Assembly: GCA_963556145.1 (NCBI GenBank)
Contig: OY744463.1
Span: 3,658,001 to 3,722,000, forward strand
DNA from: Hygrocybe punicea
Taxonomy: Eukaryota > Basidiomycota > Agaricomycetes > Agaricales > Hygrophoraceae
Length of the DNA stretch: 64,000 nt
Direction of reading: 5' to 3'
Shown here in pieces: positions 48,449 through 57,072 of the stretch; the stretch's first letter is position 1; every line of letters begins with the position of its first letter. The notes below the pieces were generated by a model. That model searched no databases. It saw only the letters and a list, made by a program, of their open reading frames with translations, and was not told where the DNA came from. Position numbers and translations under genes: made by a program.

Positions 48449-49837
48449 CTACTCCCTTCTCCTTTCATCAAGTTTCGTGTCAATCATGTCGAGTTGGCCG
48501 AAAATATGGGCTTGGTTCGTGCGTAGTCGGTTCAGCTCCTTTGTCCAACGGGTTAGCTTCGATTGGACCTCCGCAACGTACTCCGAGAGGCCATCCGTGA
48601 TCGTCAATATCTCCCTCTGCGTTTCCGTTGCCATCTTGCACACTGCCCAGACGTGGTTGTTGATTCCGGCTCCGATCCGCGGGTGCTTGAACGGATTCCC
48701 TTGCCTCCCATTGTCCCGTTCCGATTCCATATCCGGTTCGACATCAGTCAACGTCCGTTTGCTTGTCGACGCCTCTCCGGCCCGTAGCTTGGGCTTCTTC
48801 ACCGGCTTCGAAATCCTCTCCGTGACGATCTTTCTCTTTGGACTTCCCACCTTCGCCTTCCCTTTCCGCTCCACTTTCCCAGTTCCGGTGGCCGGTCCCT
48901 TCGTCGATAACCCACAGCGTCGTTTAAGCCTTTTGCATCAATCACATGCATACCCCTCGATTCCGCGACAAACCGCATTGGTGGTCACGCACGCATTGCA
49001 TTGCCAGATCCGGAACGACTGCATGTACTACGGATTAGTTAGGCACCATGGATATACAAGCCCGTGAGATATTACTTACTTTCCCTTCGGTCCCGTGTCC
49101 CCGTTCCTGCTCGCGTTCGAAAAGTCGTCCCCGCTATTGTACTCCCCGTGTACAGTTTCGTTGTGCCAGTTGACCCTTTTATCCCGGTTGGCCTTTTTGT
49201 TCTTAAGAGCTTGGAGCCTTTCGTATTTCTGGAGTTGTTGCTCGGCCCAATCCTCGTCCGTATCCTCGTCCTCGTCCTCGTTTCCGCGATCGATGGTTTT
49301 TCCGGTCTCCTCCCAGTCCCTTGCCGCGGCTGCTTCAGCCTCCCTTTTCGCTGCCTCTGCCACCTTTGCCCTTTCCACCTCCTCAATCCGCTTCGCTTCC
49401 GCCCTCCTATTTTCCTCCTCCTTTTCCTCCTGCAAACGTCTCGCTTCCTCGACTTCCCGACGCACCGCCTCTTCCCATTCCCGCTTCTTGTACTCCTCAC
49501 GATTCCGCAACCATTCCTCGACCTCGACCACCATCTCTCCGCCCATCGAGAAGTCCCTCGGTTCCGTCACATCAATTCCGTTGTCCCGGATTTCCGTCGA
49601 TATTCCCCAGTAGTTCCGCTGCGTGGTATCATTAGTTCAGGTCGTTTACGAGAACAGGATCTCTTACCATGGCCCGTCGTCGTCTCACCACCCATTGCCG
49701 TGCCTCGTTCTCGAATCCATCACATACAATATCGATTCCGGCCGCGTCGACTTCTAGTAACTTGGCTACAGTGTTCTCGAAGTCTTGCCACATTTCCACA
49801 TTGAGAGTATTGAGGAATTTGTTGTATTCCGTCCACA
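48449..49837 (-). pseudogene. Antisense spliced Zn2Cys6-like accessory gene of element B
   Basis: Runs opposite to gag. Exon 1: MWTEYNKFLNTLNVEMWQDF to EARQWVVRRRRAM. Intron 1 (GTAAGA...CACGCAG). Exon 2: RNYWGISTEIRDNGIDVTEP, then VVEVEEWLRNREEYKKREWE and a long Glu/Arg/Ala coiled coil, ending GDTGPKGK. Intron 2 (GTAAGT...CTAAC...ATGCAG). Exon 3: QCNACVTTNAVC, then YACD-TGA-CKRLKRRC, giving cysteine spacing CX2CX6CX7CX2CX6C, exactly that of fungal Zn2Cys6 clusters. Then SPKRKIVTERISKPVKKPK (basic) and a C-terminal coiled coil ending DTKLDERRRE. The TGA inside the cluster and a one-base loss at the intron 2 donor break this copy. Function unknown; a DNA- or RNA-binding regulator is an inference. 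Confidence 0.75.
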
Positions 49838-50175
49838 TCTGGCATTGGTGTTGGTGTTTGTTGGGTTTGTTGGGCTTGTTGAGGTTGCTGTCGAGATTGT
49901 TGAAGTCGCGTTGAAAAGTTTTCTTGTTTGTATTTGTTGCCCCGTCACGTGACCGTTGTTCCTTTATCCAGCCGTTTCGCCCCACCCTCTTTTAGAGGCT
50001 CAGGACCACTGCTTCCCGACGCTTCAATACCCGCTGGCTTCGATCTCGTTCACGTTGTACCATTGTTTCCGCCCATTTTCGACATCGCCTCCGCTCATTT
50101 ATTCCCACGACCCTGGTATCTTCGTTATTTCGTATGGATCGACCAGGGATGGTCTCTATCTGAGTCCTGACCGGA

Positions 50176-50772
50176 TGTAGAGGCTCCAGGCCGTCTGGAC
50201 CCGAATCCTCTTCATATCCCACATCGTCCCCGTCCATTCCCATTCATGTATCATCAATTCCACCCGATTCCGGTCCTCTCCATCAATTCCACTCCGGATC
50301 CCCCTCCGGAATCGTTCATACTCAAGATGCGATGTCTCTAACAACCCGGAATCACTACGTATATAGTTACATATGATATATCTTCGTTTCCCGTTACTTA
50401 GTACATAGCACCATTCCTCCTATACTCCGCTCCACTCCACCCCTATCAATTACAGCCTTTGGTTGTAGTACATAGTTACTACAGCACAGGATCCCTCTCA
50501 GTAGTATAAAAGTAGCACATTTATACTACAAACAATATAGAAAATACAGGTTATCACTCCCCTTCAGTTCTATTTCTTAGTCCTCGCTTCGTATCGTCTC
50601 CATATTAGTCTTCATACTCCACTCCCTTCACTTCCCCTCTGATCCAGAACCCCGGATTCGGGTTGGATTGACTAGACACTATAGAAAGACTTTACTCCTC
50701 TGATCACTTCTTAGCTGATCAACCCTTTCCGTAGATTCCTATTCTGGGTCTACAACAGAACTCACCATCACA
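50176..50772 (+). repeat. 3' LTR of element B
   Basis: 597 bp, pairs with 45885-46480; one extra A and mostly CpG-type transitions. Confidence 0.9.
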
Positions 50773-50842
50773 CCGACTCAAGCGATCTTGATGATCCGAC
50801 GTACCCGCCCTCCATAGCCTCCTCACCAGACAATGATTAGGC
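50773..50842 (+). pseudogene. C-terminal end of element A pol
   Basis: Reading DSSDLDDPTYPPSIASSPDN then D and TAG, this continues the frame YPDADDT that is cut at 45884. It fixes element B as an insertion in the last codons of element A pol. Confidence 0.75.
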
Positions 50843-50912
50843 ATTTCCTTTATTTCTGTCCATTTTATACCTCTATTTTATTTAGTTCCTCTTAGTTTTC
50901 TAATGATACGAC

Positions 50913-52512
50913 TAGTGAATGGCATGGGTATGGGTAAACCCGTGGGTTTTGCCGTGGGTTTAGCCATGGGTCTGGGTCTGGGTCACAGTTTTGTGACCTG
51001 CTGTAGAGGCTCCGGATCGTGTGGATCTGTTTCCCCTTCATATGACACCGTTCCCATCCATTCCCATTCCCGTATCATCGATTCCATTCAATTCTGCTCA
51101 TTTCCATCAATTCCGCTCCGGATTCCACCTCCGGAATCGTTCCTACTCAAGATGCAATGTCCCTAACGACCTGGAATCAGTACGTATGTAGTTATATATC
51201 ATGTATCTTCGTTTCCCATCTCCTAGTACATAGCACCACTCCACCATTCCTCCACTCCACTACCCCTATCATTTACAGCCTTCGCTTGTAGTACATGGTT
51301 ACTACAGCACAGGATCCCTCACAGTAGTATAAAAGTAGCACATTTATACTACAAACAATATAGAAAATACCAACACCCAGACATATAGAAAATACCCATA
51401 CACACATATAGAGAAATACAGGATACCACCTCACGTCTTATCATCCTGTCTCATTTATACTTGCCTTTGTCATTTCCCCCACACTCACCCTCTGACTCCA
51501 GAACCCCTGGATTCGGGTTGGATTGACTAGACCTTTCTAAAAAGAAACTAAATTCCTCTGATCACTTCTTAGCTGATCACCACTTTCCGTAGATTCCCAT
51601 TCCGGGTCTACAACGGAACTCGCCGTCACACAGCAGCTGTACCCATACCCACAATGGGTAACCTGTGACTACAGGTCACACAAGTGATGCGTTGCGTTCA
51701 AGTTGAACATGACACGTTGAACAACAAGGCAGAGACCAGTATGAAGCTGGTCTCTGCTAAAGGTAAGTTGTTTTCTTTCTTTGACATCATTACTTACGAA
51801 ATTTACAGATACAACTACAGCTTCACCCAAGAAACGCAAACACAAATGCAAATGCAGATGCAAATGGCCACAATGAAAATGACGACGACGCAAACAATGA
51901 TGACGACAGCGTGGCGAGTGCAAGGGCTATGGCGGCAATGCCAAGCAAAGCAAGCCCAGGGGAGTCCGATCGCCAGGTGAGTCGACAATGCAAATGATGA
52001 CAACTAAAACAACAACAACAACAACAACAGCGATGGTGAGCACAAGGGCCACGGCGGCAACGCCAAGCAAAGCAAGCCCAGGGGAGTGGTGCACCCACCC
52101 CCCGGTCACCAGGTGAGTCAAGGACTAATCTATTCATTTGCCACTTACTGGCAATTCCCCCAGCCCAGGACCACTGTTAACAACTATGGCCCACGTGTCC
52201 AACGACGCAGCCCACCCATCAAAATGTCTGGATTGGCACACCATGCTGGGCCAGCCCATTCCACCTCACGAACACACGGTGACACATCAATTGATGTGCA
52301 TCCGGTGTCACGAGGTCGAATCGGTGGTGTGGGCTGGCAAAAATAAGAGAGACCTGAGGGTTACCCACCATGGGTATGGGTCCCGGGTAACCCTTGGCTC
52401 GGAATGTCAGTACCTGTGACAAAACCTGTACCTGAGGGTGGGTACGTGTTTTCAACAGGTACGGGTACGGGTACCCCTGGAATTACCCAGGGGTTACCCG
52501 TGCCATTCACTA
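50913..52512 (+). mobile_element. hAT element 3, non-autonomous, 1600 bp
   Basis: Perfect 12 bp inverted ends TAGTGAATGGCA. Flanked by GATACGAC (50905-50912) and GATATGAC (52513-52520), an 8 bp duplication with one CpG transition. Subterminal GGGTATGGGTA motifs mirror the other hAT elements. It carries a solo LTR-B (51002-51630) and no transposase. Two similar blocks of about 80 bp (51915-51985 and 52038-52118, sharing 'gccaagcaaagcaagcccag') form a tandem duplication. Around 51830-51870 are short CAAATG/CAGATG repeats. Confidence 0.88.
51002..51630 (+). repeat. Solo LTR-B inside hAT element 3
   Basis: Starts TGTAGAGGCTCCGG and ends CGTCACA; 629 bp, diverged from the element B LTRs by short indels. 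The 4 bp flanks (CTGC and CAGC) do not match well, so the duplication is not confirmed. Confidence 0.8.
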
Positions 52513-52654
52513 GATATGACAAATGATGTGAACAGTCTTATGTCTTCGGGAGCCATCGGCTTTCCTTAGCTTGGTGAACAAGCTGAAATGTCTTTTGATA
52601 TGTACACGATTTATTTTATTTTATTTACACGGACACATTTTTTTCTTTTACATT

Positions 52655-54160
52655 TTAGAGGTGGCCGGTCTTGAAATCACATTTCATTGACACCAGCATC
52701 ACCGATACCCACTCGTGATCCACACGAAGCCTATTGAACTGCTGGCCAAACTGGATTAGATGCTTATTTACCTCAGCACCCAGGGTCCCTAACTCCTCTG
52801 TCAGCACCGCGAGTTGCATGGAAATGCTCCCGAAACTTTCTATCACCCCTGTCAAATGGGTTGGTTCCAGAATCTGCCCTAAGCCTTTTTGTCAGCCGCT
52901 CTGCATCTGTCTCCTCCTCCTCTTCATCCAATTCCGACTCCACCTCTTCGACCCACCGCTTACTCGTCGATGCCTGCACAGGCCTTGTCTGGATCGGTTT
53001 AGTGGTAAACAAGAGTGGTTTCCTCATACCACCTGCCACCTCTTTCCCCTTACCGGTGTCCGTCTTGCATCATCCCCCACCCGTCTGATGTGTTGTGTTG
53101 GTACACCTCTTTTTCAGCTTGCAGCATCATTTGCATATGTATCCCATAATGCCTTGGAACATCTCCTGAGCCTTGATGCAGTTTGTGCATGCTTGCAGAG
53201 GAAACGGCCCGGTGAACTGTTATGAAGCTTAGTGATTAAGAACAAATAACCAACAAGAGAACTCACCATTGTACCTGCCAAATCCTCAATCTCTACTCCC
53301 GGCATATCCACATCACCTAGATCAGCCAGTTGCTCTGGTTCCGGGTTGATGGGGCCTTCTTCTGATCCAACTGCGACTTTGCCCTCCAGAATTGGCCTGG
53401 TCTCCTGCTCAACCACGACCGATGTGTTTGCGAGGTTTGCATGAGCTCACCGCTCCTCGCTGGCCTGCCATCAATACGTGGCTGCCTCCCTCTCAACCCG
53501 GTCTGCCTCCTGAGTCCACTGCTGTGATTCCTGCTCCATCCTAAGCCTCTCCCACCTCTCCTCTGCAGCCACTCACCGTAACTCTGCCTCTGCCTGTGCC
53601 TGTGTCTCCACCAACTGTCTTGCCTCCTCTTCCTGGGCAGCCACCTCCTCATCTGCCCGCCATCTAGCCTCTTCCTCTTCCTGCCTCTCTTGTTCAGCTG
53701 CCTCTTTCAGCCACTCTTCGACCTTGCTTGTGTATGATTGATGGTCAGCCCATAGCAGCGGCGTTACTGGCCTGATACCCACAGCTCAGAGCTCTGCAAC
53801 AATTCCATAAGCATGCTAGTGGGATGATATTAGCTACTCTAGGACACGCATCATCGGCCGGGGTACTCACCATCACCTTCTTACAACCACTTATCTATTG
53901 CCTAGCCAACCCTTCATTGCTGTCTATCATCATCACAAAGTCATCGTTGTGATAGTGTTGCCACAGCTATAGCCGATGTTTTCTGAAAAATGGCCATATC
54001 ATTGCCATTTTTCGAAAAACATTGGCTATAGTCGTGGCAACACTACGTTGTGAAACACCATAACTGTGTTGATGGCCTCTTCATAGTCCACTCGGATGTC
54101 AGGTTCAATGCTCTTGATGAATGCGAGGAATGCATCGTAGGTTTCAGACATGGTGGGCAT
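52655..54160 (-). pseudogene. Antisense spliced Zn2Cys6-like accessory gene of element A
   Basis: Opposite to pol and next to the 3' LTR. Exon 1: MPTMSETYDAFLAFIKSIEP, DYEEAINTVMVFHN, [93 bp MITE], DDFVMMIDSNEGLARQ, TAG, ISGCKKVM. Intron 1 (GTGAGT...TTGCAG). Exon 2: VEEWLKEAAEQERQEEEEAR, coiled coil, then DVDMPGVEIEDLAGTM. Intron 2 is 53266-53217 (GTGAGT...AACAG), in frame. Exon 3: ACTNCIKAQEMF, GYICK-TGA-CCKLKKRC: the same spacing as element B's cluster with the third Cys replaced by Phe. A further TGA precedes an acidic/basic stretch (STSKRWVEEVESELDEEEEE) and the coiled-coil end (TEELGTLGAEVNKHLIQFGQ). Clearly homologous to the gene in element B. Confidence 0.72.
53953..54045 (+). mobile_element. 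93-bp palindromic hAT MITE
   Basis: Inverted arms of about 42 bp starting TAGTGTTGCCAC with a 9 nt loop; the arms mismatch at a few sites. Perfect 8 bp duplication CGTTGTGA lies at 53945-53952 and 54046-54053. Removing it with one duplication rejoins F-H-N and D-D-F-V of the antisense gene in frame. Confidence 0.9.
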
Positions 54161-54321
54161 GTGATGGTGTAGAGGAAAAGATGGATCAACAAAGACATTT
54201 TATTTATTTATTTTACTTTGCCGTTGTTTGGCTGCTCACATGGTTAGCCACACTCATGCCCTGCATTTAGAGACCCCATATTGTTGACCACAGATGGTCT
54301 CTATTAGAAGACCCAAGGAGA

Positions 54322-55083
54322 TGTAGAGGGCTCTCGGCCCTGAGACCATAAACTTGATATCTCACAGATCTGCTTGAACCCAACATAACCCGATGGATAC
54401 CAACTAGCATGGCCACTCATGTACAGCATCAGTCCATCTCCTAAACTCATGGAATCCCAAATATCGCAGATGGATCTCATCGGACTCGATTCCCAACTTC
54501 AGACTTGCCTTATATACACATCCCCTCATCCTTTTGGAGATATGTATGAATCTTTAGATCTTTTTCTTGGTTATTTGCTTTCCCCTCCATTTTCCTGTCT
54601 TCGTCACATTGCAACCTCCTCTTCATTCCCCTATTTCCATTTCCCTTTGTTCTCCCTCATCAGTCAAGGACTCTCATCTTAAATTAGATACACATTTTTG
54701 TAGTATAAAAACGGTGCCCAAGTGCCATGTCAAAATAAGAAACTAGTTCCCTGTTTCCCCCTCACTCAGAATCAGTCTCTCAGTAAACTCCTTCCCTTGT
54801 ACAACTCATCAGTTCTCTCGACACTCTCCCCATCATTCTGCCGTCCATATTCTTATACCGCTCATCACCCAACACCTGACCCACTGTACCCGACAATGTC
54901 GGCTTCGTCGGCTTAGACCGGTCTTGATAGATAGTAATAGTTTTACTCGGCGGCTTTCTCCTCTTTGTCCCTTACCACTTTACTGAAGCTTGCTAACTAT
55001 TCCACCGTCACTTCTATGCTGACACCCTCCCCCCCCCCCGGTTAGGATCATTGTTCCATAGCCACCCCAACCTCGCCACTACA
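54322..55083 (+). repeat. 3' LTR of element A (LTR-A)
   Basis: Starts TGTAGAGGGCTC, ends CTACA; preceded by the purine tract CCAAGGAGA. Has 'gtagtataaaaacgg' (TATA-like). Shares blocks with 39416-44048 and 33860-34329, including 'tcacttctatgctgacaccct' near its end. Confidence 0.75.
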
Positions 55084-55372
55084 GCGACCCGGAACGAGTC
55101 AAAGAGTATTTGACCAAGGGGGAGTGTTGGGAATAGTGGCTGAATAGTTGCAGAAAGGATTAGTAATCCATATCACGTGACCCTGGAACTCAAACACACC
55201 TGTCCAATGAATAATGCTGAAGCGCAGCATGTATTCTACTCACCACAAGAAACTTCTAGTAGATTTAGCTAGTAGTATAAAAGCCCTCTCAGAGAGAGGT
55301 AAATATAATTCATTCCACATAAAATAACTTAGTGGTCAACAACCACTGCAACTATATATTCCAATACTATCA
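55084..55372 (+). mobile_element. Third LTR family (LTR-C) with its internal 3' tail
   Basis: 55125-55372 runs TGTTGGGAATAGTG to ATACTATCA (248 bp) and has TATA-like AGTATAAAAGCC. Upstream, 55085-55124 reads as a Ty3 pol tail (PERVKEYLTKG-like) with the purine tract AAGGGGGAG. It is the 3' end of another Ty3 element, into which element A's LTR appears to have inserted. Confidence 0.7.
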
Positions 55373-55819
55373 ACCATGCCAATGTTCCAAATGACCCGGA
55401 ATTAGTATGTATCTATTTGTATATCATATATCTTCATTTCCCATTTCCTAGTACATAGGACTTTACTTCTGTCTCACTCTCCACTCCCTCCCCTATCATA
55501 TACACCCTTCGCTTGTAGCACGTAGTTACTACAGCACAGGATTCCACCAGTAGTATAAAAGTTGTACATTTACACTACAAAATCATATAAGAAATACAGG
55601 TTATCATCGCACCTCAGTTCTACACTTTAGTCCTCTCTTTGAATCATCTATATTCCTCTTCATCCTTTTCCTACACTTCCCCTCTGTTCCAGAACCCCAG
55701 ATCTGGGTTGGATTGACTAAGACAACTATAGAAAACCTAGAACTCCTCAGATCACTTATTAGCTGATCATCCCTTTCTGTAGATTCCTATCCGAGTCTAC
55801 ACCCACACTCACCATCACA
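55373..55819 (+). repeat. LTR-B fragment, 5' truncated
   Basis: Matches the middle and end of LTR-B ('gacccggaattagtatgta', TATA-like AGTATAAAAGT, end CATCACA at 55819). Directly after it, 55820-55833 is CCGGAGCCTCTACA, the inverted start of LTR-B, hinting at insertion into or rearrangement with an inverted copy. Confidence 0.7.
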
Positions 55820-55833
55820 CCGGAGCCTCTACA

Positions 55834-56110
55834 CCACTCACAAACAGACCAAATATCTTGACTCCTCCTTCAACTGATAGAAAATCTTTTGAATAGATAT
55901 CAAAATACATCATCTAAATCAACTTGAAAATTATCCACTTTCAATTTTCCTGTATTGTCACACCAAATCACGTGATGTGCAAGCTGAAAATTATATAACC
56001 AATGGGTAACAACATATTAGCAGCAAGATTACAAGGCAGAGCCCAAAACTTTCAAAGCCAATGCGCGAAGAATCTAAGGCAATGTCAACAACAACTCCTA
56101 AACTATTGAA
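55834..56110. other. Border between transposon nest and gene block, nothing seen
   Basis: AT-rich, no gene. Probably the 3' UTR of the J-protein gene on the right. Confidence 0.4.
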
Positions 56111-56878
56111 TTAACTTGCCTCCGCCCTCTGATTCCCGCCTAGCTGCATGAAAACCGCAGCCACGCTCTTGCCTTTGGCGTCTCTGACAGCACCGAGTCG
56201 ATTCCCCGCATACGCCCCGAGCATGAGCCCAGGAACATTCGCGACAATGAAGCCGATTCCACCGCCACACACAGCTCCAACGTAGGACCACCAGGGAGCG
56301 TATCGCTCCACTTCCGGTCGCAGCAGCTATAACCAGCTGATCAGCACGACATTACGAGAGCTAGAGATAGTGATGGGAATCCTACCTCTTCGAAAACGTT
56401 GGCAAACTGACTATCTGCATCTGGCCTTACTCCCTCTGATGCTGCCGCTCCTGTCCCTGCGCCCCCAAACATATTGGCGAATGTGGCGAAGAAACTCGAG
56501 GATGCATTTGGGTCATCTGTTGTTGCCTTGTATGATCTAGAGGCATGGAGAACATCGTATTCCCTCCGCCGAGCGGGGTCCGAAAGGACATAATATGCAT
56601 CTGCTACAGCCTACACCGCTGTAATAAATATTTGTAGGTATTGTACAAGGAGAAAACATACTTGAAACCTCTCTGTCGCAGCTTTCTTCTCTGTAGGGGT
56701 TGCATTTGCTAATCTGTCAGGATGTGTTCTGGGAAACTGCAACCATGAGATAAGAAGGCAAAGCATAGACCTGCGCCATGCACCTGAGAGACTCTTTTTT
56801 GTATGCCTGTCTGATATCGTCCGTGGTCGCAGATTTCGGGACCTTGAGCAAATCGTAGTAATCAGGAAATGAGGACAT
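56111..56878 (-). CDS. J-domain (DnaJ-like) protein
   Basis: Starts MSSFPDYYDLLKVPKSATTD, the usual J-domain opening; after introns, HPDRLANATPTEKKAATERF carries the HPD signature, then DAYYVLSDPARRREYDVL. The rest has a Gly/Ala-rich linker, RPEVERYAPWWSYVGAVCGG and a hydrophobic GIGFIVANVPGLMLGAYAGN that may span or touch a membrane, then RLGAVRDAKGKSVAAVF. At least three introns of about 50-60 nt. It should stimulate an Hsp70 ATPase. The C-terminal glycine-rich part is typical of a fungal subgroup of unknown site; an ER or mitochondrial membrane location is possible. Confidence 0.83.
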
Positions 56879-57072
56879 GCTATGATCACTAGACGATCGC
56901 GTGTTCGCGTATTCAACAGCTGCACCGTGACGTCACATCTTCGAGCAAATGCATACATAAAAATACAAATAAGTTATTTCCTAATAGGTGAACTCCCACA
57001 ATAAATGAGTAAAAATTATTTGAACAATTTGGTCTACCGATCCCTGAACCTAACCACCATTAATTGCCATCC

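Larger units (their letters stand above)
45885..50772 (+). mobile_element. Element B: 4.9 kb non-autonomous LTR retrotransposon
   Basis: LTRs 45885-46480 and 50176-50772 (596 and 597 bp) start TGTAGAGGCTCC and end CATCACA; both have TATA-like AGTATAAAAGT. I count about 15-18 differences, mostly CpG transitions. Flanks CCAA (45881-45884) and CCGA (50773-50776) are a 4 bp target duplication with one CpG transition. Just inside the 5' LTR is TGGACCGTGAGG, a primer-binding-site candidate. The interior holds a sense gag-like gene and an antisense spliced gene, but no pol, so it depends on a helper such as an element A relative. Confidence 0.9.
37326..55083 (+). mobile_element. Element A: decayed Ty3-type LTR retrotransposon, heavily nested
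   Basis: Pieces in order on the plus strand: protease remnant (37326-37781), reverse transcriptase (38060-39415), [solo LTR-A insert], RNase H and integrase (44049-45884), [element B insert], end of pol (50773-50842), [hAT element 3], an antisense gene (54160-52655), then 3' LTR (54322-55083). Every insert is bounded by a target-site duplication, and joining the flanks restores the frame (for example, P-A-L-R-A-I-D-Y at the RT/RNase H border). No gag is seen. Frameshifts, TGA codons and lost catalytic residues show it is dead. Confidence 0.8.

Noticed and set aside
48905..48950. TGA read as selenocysteine in the cysteine cluster
   Set aside because: Most fungi lack the selenocysteine machinery, other stops and a frame loss occur in the same copies, and no SECIS-like structure was noticed; decay is simpler.
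49064..49804. Plus-strand 246-codon and neighbouring frames in element B
   Set aside because: They are antisense shadows of the charged coiled-coil exon; their Leu/Ser/Arg composition mirrors Glu/Lys/Arg codons.
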